A DNA stretch of 19,564 nt, taken from NCBI GenBank assembly GCA_041744075.1, contig JBGTLQ010000218.1:1-19564 (forward strand), in the 5' to 3' direction. Below the pieces are notes generated by a model. The model was not told the origin of the DNA and ran no database searches. It saw nothing but the letters and a program-made list of their open reading frames with translations. Of the stretch, positions 1 through 7,001 are shown in pieces (within the stretch, counting starts at the first letter, position 1; every line of letters starts with the position of its first letter). This DNA comes from JAJTZA01 sp041744075 (GTDB taxonomy: Bacteria; Verrucomicrobiota; Verrucomicrobiia; Chthoniobacterales; Terrimicrobiaceae). Made by a program: the position numbers and the translations under genes.

Positions 1-1929
1 GCTTCATGCTTGTTGTTTTCTACCCATGCCCTTGGCCAAGTCGAGTGGGAGGGGGATCTCGATAACAATTGGTTCACCGAGAATCTTGGAGACACCAACT
101 GGATTGGGAATGTGCTACCCAGCCTCCCTGACGATGTCGTGATTGCTTTAGGAAATGTGGAACTCACATCTAATTCTGCGACGATCAATGCTCTGGATAT
201 CAGCGGAAACCTGCCCGCCAACACACCCTTTTTAAATATGTTTAGTGAAGCGTCATTGGTGGTCACCACCGACGCACTGGTCGGAGGTGCCGCGGGAATG
301 ACGGGACAGCTGGACGTGACAACATCAGCTTCCGGCAACCAAACCGTTTTTCAATCCTCCACTTTGACCGTTGGCCGAGGAGCCGGTTCAAATGGCACGG
401 TGAATGTGAACGGTGCCGAGGTTTCCGTCTCCGGCGACCTCCATGTTGGGGATGATGGGGGCACGGGATCCTTTTTTGCTTCGACGGGAGGAAACGCGAC
501 CAGATCGGATGTCAGTGCAAACCGCGTCTATGTCGGAAGGGACGAAAGTTCCACAGGGATCTTCGCATTGGCCCACACGGACTTTCAGACCGGCGGAGCG
601 GTGGTAGGCTTTGGATCAAACAGCTCCGGCACCATGAGCATGGATCATGTGGTTGCAACGACCGGAAATTTTAATGCGGGCTTCTCTGCGTTGTCCGTAG
701 GATCCCTTTCGACCACGCAGACCGAGTGGACTCTCAACGGATTCCTCCGCATCGGCACCGACGGGAGCGGTGATGTGACTCTCGACATTGGCAGCCAGGT
801 GGAGGTGAACACGACAGGCACCAGCCCCTCGGTGATGATCGGGCAAAATGCGGGCAGCGATGGTTATCTGGAAGTTTCGGCTTTTGGAGACGGGGGCTCA
901 ACACTCACCACAAACCAACAAATCACGGTTGGTTACTCGGGAAATGGGGAGCTCAATATTACGGGAAATGCGGTCGTCAAATCAGGACCGGGAACATCGC
1001 CAACCAATTCTGCCATGATTATCGCAAACCTCGAAGGGGAGGGAATTTTGAATATTTCCGAGCAGGGCCGTTACGAAGCGGCAACCGGAAGTGATGTCAT
1101 CGTCGGTTTCGTCGGCAATGCAACGGCAACTATCGAATCTGATGGGGTTCTGAAGGCCAGAGACATGCAGGTTGCCCGTCAAGCGAGTTCGACGAGCAAT
1201 GTGTATGTGGCCGGTGGAAATGGGAGGGGATTGATCGAACTTGAAAGAGCGCTTTACATCGGCGGCTCAGACACTGCTCAGGGTGGCCAGGCAACGGTTG
1301 AAGTGATCGAGGACTCACAGATTTTAGTCGGGGAAAAAATTCAGCTTTGGAAAAGTGATTCCACCCTTTCGCTGTTAAGCGACAACCCGGCTTTCTTCGG
1401 CGGCGCGGTGGGCGTTGGGATTGTCGATCAGGCGCTTCTGAGCAGCGGGGTTCTCAGCGTTTTCCAGGATGGAGTGCTCCAGGGGGCCGGAACTCTCGAG
1501 GGAAGTCTCACAGTTCACAGCGGGGGTGTCGTGGCACCTGGAAACTCAGCAGGCATCCTCACTGTGACCGAAACCACAAAACTCGAAGAAGGCTCGATTT
1601 TGGATATCGAAATTGGCGGCCAGCTTGTTGGGACGGAGTTTGATCAATTGGCAACCGATGTCTTCGAAAGCGACGGGGGAACCATTCGCATTACTCTGAT
1701 AGGGCTTTTTGTTCCATCCGTGGGAAATACGTTTCAGATTGTTAACACAGGGATGCTTGATCTGACCGAGATCTTCTTTGACTTCACCAACGCTTCCCTG
1801 GATCCCGGCCTCTCATGGGATACCGACCTATTTGAAATCAACGGCAGCATTTCGGTTGTTCCCGAGCCGTCCGTTGCTTGTCTCCTTGGGCTTGGTGGGC
1901 TGCTTCTCCTTCGCCGTCAACGCCGGTAA
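1..1929 (+). CDS. Secreted repeat protein with PEP-CTERM anchor (5' end missing)
   Basis: The frame is open to the left edge, so the true start and most of the signal peptide lie outside; a TTG at 10 is only the first start-like codon. The first visible residues (ASCLLFSTHALGQ) look like the end of a signal peptide. The body has at least seven degenerate copies of a roughly 50-residue unit with the pattern VG..gs.G.l.v..., rich in Gly, Ser, Thr and Asn and lacking Cys, as in the T5SS/PEP-CTERM-associated repeat family. Near the C-terminus, 'GTLEGSLTVHSGGVVAPGNS' resembles the autotransporter-associated beta-strand repeat. The protein ends in VPEPS, a hydrophobic helix and RRQRR: a canonical PEP-CTERM sorting signal. 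It is therefore probably a beta-solenoid surface or extracellular-matrix protein processed by an exosortase. The ligand is unknown. The sorting signal is clear; the role is inferred. Confidence 0.88.
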   Translation, partial: ASCLLFSTHALGQVEWEGDLDNNWFTENLGDTNWIGNVLPSLPDDVVIALGNVELTSNSATINALDISGNLPANTPFLNMFSEASLVVTTDALVGGAAGMTGQLDVTTSASGNQTVFQSSTLTVGRGAGSNGTVNVNGAEVSVSGDLHVGDDGGTGSFFASTGGNATRSDVSANRVYVGRDESSTGIFALAHTDFQTGGAVVGFGSNSSGTMSMDHVVATTGNFNAGFSALSVGSLSTTQTEWTLNGFLRIGTDGSGDVTLDIGSQVEVNTTGTSPSVMIGQNAGSDGYLEVSAFGDGGSTLTTNQQITVGYSGNGELNITGNAVVKSGPGTSPTNSAMIIANLEGEGILNISEQGRYEAATGSDVIVGFVGNATATIESDGVLKARDMQVARQASSTSNVYVAGGNGRGLIELERALYIGGSDTAQGGQATVEVIEDSQILVGEKIQLWKSDSTLSLLSDNPAFFGGAVGVGIVDQALLSSGVLSVFQDGVLQGAGTLEGSLTVHSGGVVAPGNSAGILTVTETTKLEEGSILDIEIGGQLVGTEFDQLATDVFESDGGTIRITLIGLFVPSVGNTFQIVNTGMLDLTEIFFDFTNASLDPGLSWDTDLFEINGSISVVPEPSVACLLGLGGLLLLRRQRR

Positions 1930-1940
1930 GCAACCATACA

Positions 1941-1964
1941 GAAAACGAAAAACGTTCCGTTTTC
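1941..1964. terminator. Weak hairpin between convergent genes
   Basis: GAAAACG (1941-1947) and CGTTTTC (1958-1964) form a 7-bp inverted repeat with a 10-nt loop. It lies between the stops of the PEP-CTERM gene (1929) and kdsB (1979), where a bidirectional terminator would be expected. The stem is AT-rich and no clear U-tract follows on either strand, so this is tentative. Confidence 0.25.
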
Positions 1965-1978
1965 CGCTACATGCGCAG

Positions 1979-2704
1979 TCAATGACCGAGCAAGCGAGCC
2001 GCCGCATCCGCTTGTTCGGCGGTATCGACTCCTAATGAGGAATGTTTGGTTTTCAGCACGCGGATCGTTGTGCCGTGTTCCAGGGCCCGGAGTTGCTCGA
2101 GTTTCTCTGACTTCTCGAGCGCCGTGGGTTTCCATGACACGAATTGTAGCAGGAATTTTTTGGTGTAGGCGTAAATCCCATGGTGGCGCAGGCCGGTGCT
2201 GCTCCCCTCCCCGTCCCGATCCACCGGAATGGGAGCCCTTGAGAAATACATCGCGTTGCCAGCCCGGTTGACAACGACCTTAACGATGTTTGGGTCAAGA
2301 AATTCAGCAGGTTCATGGATTGGACTGGCGGCGGTGGCCATCTCGAGTCGGCGATCACTCTCGAATTCATGAATGAGCCTATCAATCAGTTGAGGCTGTA
2401 CAAAGGGTTCGTCGCCTTGGACATTGACCAGCACACGCTCTCGTTTGAGCAAGGCGGCAACCTCGGCGGCACGGTCCGTGCCGCTTGGGTGATCTGCTCT
2501 AGTGAGGGCAACTTCCGCCCCAAAATCAAAAGCCGCCTCGGCGATTCGCATGTCATCGGTGGCAATGATAATGCGTGAGGCTGACTTCGAGCGTGCGCAG
2601 TTCTCCCAAACAAGTTGGATGAGTGGTTTGCCGGCGATGATGGCGAGTGGTTTGCCGGGGAATCGGGTAGAGGCCCACCTGGCAGGAATCAGAATGGTCG
2701 CCAT
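1979..2704 (-). CDS. kdsB: 3-deoxy-manno-octulosonate cytidylyltransferase (CMP-Kdo synthetase)
   Basis: This cytosolic enzyme activates Kdo with CTP to give CMP-Kdo for the LPS inner core. The 241-residue product fits the family length (about 245-255). Visible family signatures are the N-terminal nucleotide-binding segment IPARWASTRFPGKPLA (residues 5-20), SGTDRAAEV, NVQGDEPFV, the substrate-site region RHHGIYAYTKKFL, and the C-terminal VDTAEQADAA. I chose the ATG at 2704 because the family begins with this segment and GAAAG lies 4 nt upstream; the frame is open to 2761, but that adds a non-conserved 19-residue leader. The gene starts 7 bp after the FtsB-like gene stops, so the two are probably co-transcribed. 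It implies an LPS-bearing, Gram-negative cell. Confidence 0.95.
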   Translation of the reverse strand: MATILIPARWASTRFPGKPLAIIAGKPLIQLVWENCARSKSASRIIIATDDMRIAEAAFDFGAEVALTRADHPSGTDRAAEVAALLKRERVLVNVQGDEPFVQPQLIDRLIHEFESDRRLEMATAASPIHEPAEFLDPNIVKVVVNRAGNAMYFSRAPIPVDRDGEGSSTGLRHHGIYAYTKKFLLQFVSWKPTALEKSEKLEQLRALEHGTTIRVLKTKHSSLGVDTAEQADAAARLLGH

Positions 2705-2711
2705 GAAGCTT

Positions 2712-3134
2712 TCAGTTTTTTGGCACCACGGCAGGCGGGACTTCCTCGGCAGTGTTGCCATCTAATCGAAAAATCGTCTCGCCTTCTTTCATAAGATCCA
2801 AGCGGTCACGCGCAATCGCCTCAATATAATCGGGGTCATTTTCGAGAAGGAACTTTTCCCGCTCGCGTTTCTTGCGGAGGAGTTGCTCCTCAGCGAGTTC
2901 GGAAGTTTTCAGTTCCAGGTCGGTGGCAAGGGCATTGCGCTTTTGGACTTCTGGATAGAACCAAAGGGCGAGCATCACCAAAAACCCAGCAATCACAAGA
3001 AGTGTCAGAATCCGGTTCACCACATTCCAAATTTCTGCGGAACCACCTTTTTTGCGACGACCATTTCGCGAGCTGGGATATCCGGAGCTGAGCGGTCGTG
3101 AGGGCATGGCTGAAACTTTCAGAATGAGGATCAT
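2712..3134 (-). CDS. ftsB: FtsB/DivIC-like septum formation initiator protein
   Basis: A 140-residue bitopic membrane protein. A short basic cytoplasmic N-terminus (GRRKKGG) is followed by one transmembrane helix at about residues 38-60, a charged coiled coil at about 62-97, and the motif ENDPDYIEAIARDRLDLMKEGE, which is characteristic of the FtsB/DivIC family. In known systems FtsB joins FtsL and FtsQ (DivIB) to activate septal peptidoglycan synthesis. The start is uncertain: ATG at 3134 gives 140 residues, and ATG at 3107 (MPSRPL...) gives 131; neither has a strong Shine-Dalgarno, though GAAAG precedes 3107. The C-terminus has a Pro/Val-rich tail. kdsB follows 7 bp downstream on the same strand. 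The family is clear from architecture plus motif; the gene symbol is by analogy. Confidence 0.82.
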   Translation of the reverse strand: MILILKVSAMPSRPLSSGYPSSRNGRRKKGGSAEIWNVVNRILTLLVIAGFLVMLALWFYPEVQKRNALATDLELKTSELAEEQLLRKKREREKFLLENDPDYIEAIARDRLDLMKEGETIFRLDGNTAEEVPPAVVPKN

Positions 3135-3193
3135 TTGGCAAGAATCGAGAGGTGCGACTTGCCGGAAGCGCGGGGATCAGATACGAAATTCCA

Positions 3194-4150
3194 ATGCCAG
3201 TCTTGGACAAACCCCTTGCCGAACTCAAATCCTACATGGGGATCAACCCCAAACCCGCCGACTTCGATGACTATTGGAGCCGGGCGATTGCGGAACTGGA
3301 CAACACGCCCCCCGAGCCGGAACTGATTCCCGTCGATGCTATCGGTGCCCGCAATGCTGAGACATTTGATCTTTTTTTCACGGGTGTAGGGGGAGCGCGA
3401 ATCTACGCAAAATATCTCCGCCCCCGCCAACCGGCAAAACCCGCTCCCGCCGTCCTCCATTTCCACGGATACTCGGGGTCCAGTGGCGATTGGAATGACA
3501 AGCTTTCCTTCGTCTCAGAGGGCCTCTCTGTGGCAGCCTTGGACTGCCGGGGTCAAGCCGGACAAAGCGAGGATGCAGGTTCTGTGAAGGGTAACACCCA
3601 CCACGGGCACATCGTTCGTGGACTGAACGATTCGCCGGATAAATTACTCTTTCGTCAGATTTTTTTGGATACCGTCCAACTCGCACGTGTGGTTGCCAGC
3701 TTCCCGGAGTCCACAGACATCTACTGCATGGGGGGTTCCCAGGGAGGGGGCCTTTCGATTGCTTGCGCTGCTTTGGAGCCAAAAATCAGCCGTTGCGTTT
3801 CGGTGTTTCCATTTCTCTCCGATTACCAACGCGTCTGGGAAATGGATCTCGCGAAAGATGCCTATAGTGAATTGCGAACATTCTTGCGCAACATCGACCC
3901 ACTCCAACTGCGTCGTGAAGAAATTTTTGAGACCCTCGGTTATATCGATGTGCACCACCTTGCTCCACGGATCAAAGCCAAAGTGCTCATGGCGCTCACG
4001 CTCATGGACAATGTCTGCCCGCCTTCAACCCAGTTTGCCGTCTATAACAATCTGAACACGGAAAAAGACGCTTCGATTTACCCTGACTTTGGTCATGAGG
4101 GCCTGCCCGGCTTCCAAGATCGGGCCTTCCGGTTTTTGGTGGAAGCGTGA
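3194..4150 (+). CDS. CE7 acetyl-xylan esterase / cephalosporin-C deacetylase
   Basis: An alpha/beta hydrolase of carbohydrate esterase family 7 that removes acetyl groups from short xylo-oligosaccharides and other acetylated sugars. Its 318 residues match characterised CE7 enzymes. All family marks are present: HGY (91-93, oxyanion region), RGQ (119-121), the nucleophile elbow GGSQG with Ser182, the acid Asp272 in LTLMDNVCPP, and His301 in FGHEG. No signal peptide is visible, so it is likely cytoplasmic, acting on imported acetylated oligosaccharides. I chose ATG 3194 because MPVLDKPLAELKSY aligns with the usual CE7 N-terminus; the frame is open from a GTG at 3152. It is divergent from the ftsB-kdsB pair, with no obvious partner gene. 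Acetyl-xylan versus another acetylated substrate cannot be decided from sequence. Confidence 0.93.
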   Translation: MPVLDKPLAELKSYMGINPKPADFDDYWSRAIAELDNTPPEPELIPVDAIGARNAETFDLFFTGVGGARIYAKYLRPRQPAKPAPAVLHFHGYSGSSGDWNDKLSFVSEGLSVAALDCRGQAGQSEDAGSVKGNTHHGHIVRGLNDSPDKLLFRQIFLDTVQLARVVASFPESTDIYCMGGSQGGGLSIACAALEPKISRCVSVFPFLSDYQRVWEMDLAKDAYSELRTFLRNIDPLQLRREEIFETLGYIDVHHLAPRIKAKVLMALTLMDNVCPPSTQFAVYNNLNTEKDASIYPDFGHEGLPGFQDRAFRFLVEA

Positions 4151-4193
4151 GCCAATGCTGTGCCCGGCTCTCAGCCTGCAAACGTAGCGGACA

Positions 4194-4246
4194 TTGGAAC
4201 AATTTTCAATTCCAACCGAGGATCGAAAAACAATTTGTTCTCCGAT
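4194..4246. repeat. Two adjacent inverted repeats in an intergenic region
   Basis: TTGGAA (4194-4199) pairs perfectly with TTCCAA (4210-4215) across 10 nt. Just downstream, a 25-bp dyad centred on 4234 (4222-4246, core AACAATTTGTT) matches at 10 of 12 positions per arm. Both lie between the esterase stop (4150) and the transpeptidase start (4336). They could be operator sites for the downstream gene or part of the esterase's 3' end. No U-tract follows, so a classic terminator is less likely. Confidence 0.35.
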
Positions 4247-4335
4247 ACGGTGCGGACGGAAGCCTGCATAAGAAAAAAATTAACAATTCCCGGGTTGGTG
4301 AAGCGTAATTCTCTTGGCAGGATAGAGGAAGAGCG

Positions 4336-5262
4336 ATGAAACCGGCATTACTGATGATTGGCTTGGGTTTGCTTCTTTGCGGGGAGGAGGCACGGAGCGA
4401 GCCTGAAAAGATGGGGGAAATCTTTCGAGATTCCGACCCTGAATCCCTGGAATTTTCGGAAAGTCTGGCTCAGGCCGAAGAGGAGCGCAAAATATCGGAA
4501 GAAGCCAAACGACATGAGGAGGAAGTGCGCTCAAAAACCATGTCATTTTTTCAGGCAATCGCCGAAGGCCAGACTCGGGCGGTTTGTCTGATGTTAAATG
4601 CGGGGTTTGACCCTGACAGTGACCTGCCATGGCCGGTGCCGCAGGAATTCGTGAAGCAATTTGACGACCACTTGGTCAGGTATTACGTCTCGAGCGAGCG
4701 GGGATTCACGGCGTTGATGTTGGCGACCTGTCTTGGCAATGAGGTTTTTGTGCGCATCCTGCTGGCGGCGGGTGCCACGCCGAACAAAATGACCAAGCGC
4801 CATAAGACTTTTGCACTCTGGCTGGCGGGCAAATACGGACACCTCGAAATCATGAGGCTGCTCATGCGGATTGGCCCGGAAGATCCGTCACGGTTTCTGA
4901 AGGTTGTTGTGGATTTGGATGCGCAGCGGGCGACCCTGTATCGTCATAATCAGCTTGTCATGGAAATGCCGATTTCCTCAGGCAAGCGATCCCACCCCAC
5001 GCCAACCGGGCAGTATCTTGTCACCAACAAATACAAAATGTGGAAATCGACCCTCTACCACGCAAAAATGCCAAATTTTTTGAGGTTGTCTTGTGGGGAT
5101 TTCGGTCTGCACGCCGGGCATTTGCCGGGATACCCGGCATCGCATGGTTGCATCCGGCTGCCATCGGAGATGGCAAAAGCGCTTTTTGAGATCGTTCCTG
5201 GGGGGACGCTGGTTGAAATCGTGGATTCAGGCAGCCCTGCCAGCTTTGTGGGGACGGATTAA
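4336..5262 (+). CDS. Secreted ankyrin-repeat L,D-transpeptidase (YkuD domain)
   Basis: 308 residues. The N-terminus (about 1-21) is a signal peptide. LLLC at 12-15 is a poor lipobox, so lipidation is doubtful. A charged, probably helical segment follows (40-68), then two or three ankyrin-like repeats (about 70-95, 121-152, 155-185; e.g. GFTALMLATCLGN and GHLEIMRLLMRIG). The C-terminal YkuD domain (about 188-296) has the catalytic signature: HAGH with His259, then SHGCIRLP with His270 and nucleophile Cys272. Such enzymes make 3-3 crosslinks in peptidoglycan or attach proteins to it, and act in the periplasm. The ankyrin repeats may bind a protein partner. ATG 4336 is preceded by GAGG (4325-4328) at 7-nt spacing, a good ribosome binding site. 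The gene is convergent with the oxidoreductase gene, with a 10-bp gap. The domain call is firm; crosslinking versus attachment is open. Confidence 0.92.
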   Translation: MKPALLMIGLGLLLCGEEARSEPEKMGEIFRDSDPESLEFSESLAQAEEERKISEEAKRHEEEVRSKTMSFFQAIAEGQTRAVCLMLNAGFDPDSDLPWPVPQEFVKQFDDHLVRYYVSSERGFTALMLATCLGNEVFVRILLAAGATPNKMTKRHKTFALWLAGKYGHLEIMRLLMRIGPEDPSRFLKVVVDLDAQRATLYRHNQLVMEMPISSGKRSHPTPTGQYLVTNKYKMWKSTLYHAKMPNFLRLSCGDFGLHAGHLPGYPASHGCIRLPSEMAKALFEIVPGGTLVEIVDSGSPASFVGTD

Positions 5263-5272
5263 CCTTGGGGGA

Positions 5273-6307
5273 TCAGGCATATTTGGCAGGCAGGGCCTTC
5301 CCGGCTTTTGCGCTGCGGGCGGCGAGATCCAGAATATGGATGGGGCGACGGGACCACTCGGCGGTGATGATGAGTTCGGCTTTGCCGGTGAGGTGGTCAG
5401 CCACGTTTTCATAGTAGCAAATACCTTCATCTTTGGGATGGCTCATCTTGGTGGTGATGCTATTGCCCTTGATGTGCTGATAGAGGGTGCTGTGGCCGCC
5501 GTCGATGACGAGGCTGCCTTTTGTGCCAGTGACCTCAACCCAGCCATCTTTGCCTTTCGAGTCGATGTGGGTGACACCCAAGGTTAACCATTGCGAACCT
5601 GCAAACCGGACAACAAGGAATCCCTCGTCTTCATTGGTGTCATTTTTCCAGTTGGTTTGCGGGCCCCAAAATCCTTCGTGGGCAAAACCGCTGACTTCTT
5701 TCACATCGGCATCAATGAGCTGAAGAGAATATTCCAGAAGGTGGACGCCCCAGTCGTATAGAATCCCCCCAGAAATCGAGCGGCTCGTGCGCCACCAATC
5801 ACCTGGTTTCGAATATCCACCCATGTGGCATTCGATGCGAATGACCTCACCAATCGTTCCCCGCTTTTTGATGAGATCGACCGCATGACGGATACGACCA
5901 TCCCAATGACGATTGTGGTACGTGGAGAGCATGACACCAGATTTTTTGGCGGCTTGGATCATGGCATCCACTTCCGAGGTGGTGATGGCGAGTGGCTTTT
6001 CGCAAACGACATGACGTCCCGCCTTGAGACACTCGATGGCCAGCGGCGCATGGGTGTTGTGGGGAGTGATGATCACCACGAGGTCCACGTCCGAGTTTTT
6101 GAGCATCTCGGTGACGGTGGAATAGGTTTCAATTCCAGGAAAATCTGCTGTTGCGACCGCAAGGCGGGAGGGATCCACCTCGGCCACAGCGGTGGGCACC
6201 ATGCCCGTGGATTGCATTTGTTGGAGGTGCTGACGGCCCATATTGAAGGCCCCGCCATATCCGACCACGCCGACCTTGATGTCAGCCTTTTTTTTATGGG
6301 TTTTCAT
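5273..6307 (-). CDS. Gfo/Idh/MocA-family NAD(P)-dependent oxidoreductase
   Basis: 344 residues. The N-terminal Rossmann fold begins VGVVGYGGAFNMGRQH (about 12-27). The family hallmark EKPLA is at 103-107, and the C-terminal substrate domain carries GGILYDWGVHLLEY with Asp185 and His189, the usual active-site pair. The family oxidises or reduces sugars and cyclitols, often at C3 or C1. No signal peptide or Tat motif is seen, so it is cytoplasmic. It starts 5 bp after the stop of the ThuA-like gene, so the two are almost certainly one transcript. Sinorhizobium thuA-thuB is the best-known such pair: ThuB is in this family and the pair makes 3-ketotrehalose. A comparable 3-keto-sugar route is a reasonable guess here, but the substrate is not visible from sequence. 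Confidence 0.9.
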   Translation of the reverse strand: MKTHKKKADIKVGVVGYGGAFNMGRQHLQQMQSTGMVPTAVAEVDPSRLAVATADFPGIETYSTVTEMLKNSDVDLVVIITPHNTHAPLAIECLKAGRHVVCEKPLAITTSEVDAMIQAAKKSGVMLSTYHNRHWDGRIRHAVDLIKKRGTIGEVIRIECHMGGYSKPGDWWRTSRSISGGILYDWGVHLLEYSLQLIDADVKEVSGFAHEGFWGPQTNWKNDTNEDEGFLVVRFAGSQWLTLGVTHIDSKGKDGWVEVTGTKGSLVIDGGHSTLYQHIKGNSITTKMSHPKDEGICYYENVADHLTGKAELIITAEWSRRPIHILDLAARSAKAGKALPAKYA

Positions 6308-6312
6308 AAGTT

Positions 6313-6954
6313 CTAGAGGTTGCCGGCAGCCCAGAGAATGCCGCGTACGGTGAGTGTCATGGCTTCTGGGAATTTTTCAAATTCGATGGGGTCATGTCCC
6401 AGAGCGGAGTAAAAGACACGGCCTTTTCCCCACATGCGAACCCACGCTACGGGCATGGTGGTGTGGCGTCCTTCATAGACATATTCCGTTTCCGCCAACA
6501 CGTGAACGGCAGGATCGACCATCATGTAATACTGTTCCGAATTGTAAGGGAAAGCGCCCGGCAATCCTTGCGTGATGGGGCTGGCAAAATCAGCAATGCG
6601 AACCGAGTAGTCACCGACATGGGGATGTCCGAGAAAATGGCCTCCCACCATCCATTCATAGTCGATGTTTCCACGAAAGGCATCGCCCATGCCTCCGTGA
6701 ATTCCCGCCAAGTTCACCCCGCCCTTCACAGCGCCAAGCAGCCCCTCACTTTGCTCTTTGGTGAGTGTGCCCATCGTCCAGCAGGGAAAAATCACGTCAT
6801 AGGATTTTAAAGCTTCGCTATCCGCAAGCGGATGGAGGGAAGTGACGATCTCCGTTTCGAAGTTGTGCTTGCGGAGGGCGTCAGAAAATAACTGGACGAT
6901 TTTGTCTGGTTGGTGGCCATCCCAACCGCCAGAGAGGAACAGGGCTTTTTTCAT
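6313..6954 (-). CDS. ThuA-like domain protein (sugar utilisation)
   Basis: 213 residues from ATG 6954, spanning one ThuA-like domain (class I glutamine amidotransferase-like fold). Features seen are the N-terminal strand ALFLSGGWDGHQP, VNLAGIHGGMGDAFRG at the position of the fold's nucleophile turn but with no Cys there, the family segments GHFLGHPH and NSEQYYMM, and the C-terminal GRVFYSALGHDP. The missing Cys is usual for ThuA proteins and argues against amidotransferase activity. The frame is open to 7014, but MKKALFLSGGW is the natural family start and the extension would run across the divergent promoter region. It is first in an operon with the Gfo/Idh/MocA gene and divergent from an AraC regulator. 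Its likely role is in oxidised-sugar catabolism; the reaction is uncertain. Confidence 0.88.
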   Translation of the reverse strand: MKKALFLSGGWDGHQPDKIVQLFSDALRKHNFETEIVTSLHPLADSEALKSYDVIFPCWTMGTLTKEQSEGLLGAVKGGVNLAGIHGGMGDAFRGNIDYEWMVGGHFLGHPHVGDYSVRIADFASPITQGLPGAFPYNSEQYYMMVDPAVHVLAETEYVYEGRHTTMPVAWVRMWGKGRVFYSALGHDPIEFEKFPEAMTLTVRGILWAAGNL

Positions 6955-6973
6955 AGTTGATTGCTGAACCGTG

Positions 6974-6999
6974 ACAATAAGCTGATTCCTAATTATTGT
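6974..6999. promoter_or_regulatory. Candidate operator in the ThuA/AraC divergent promoter
   Basis: ACAATAA (6974-6980) and TTATTGT (6993-6999) form a perfect 7-bp inverted repeat with a 12-nt spacer. It occupies more than half of the 47-bp gap between the ThuA-like start (6954) and the AraC-type start (7002). Position and symmetry suggest a regulator site controlling both directions. AraC proteins often prefer direct repeats, so the binder is not certain. Confidence 0.42.
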
Positions 7000-7001
7000 G
7001 G

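Noticed and set aside
5825..6316. A 163-codon plus-strand frame opposite the Gfo/Idh/MocA gene
   Set aside because: A shadow of a conserved coding region; no family features.
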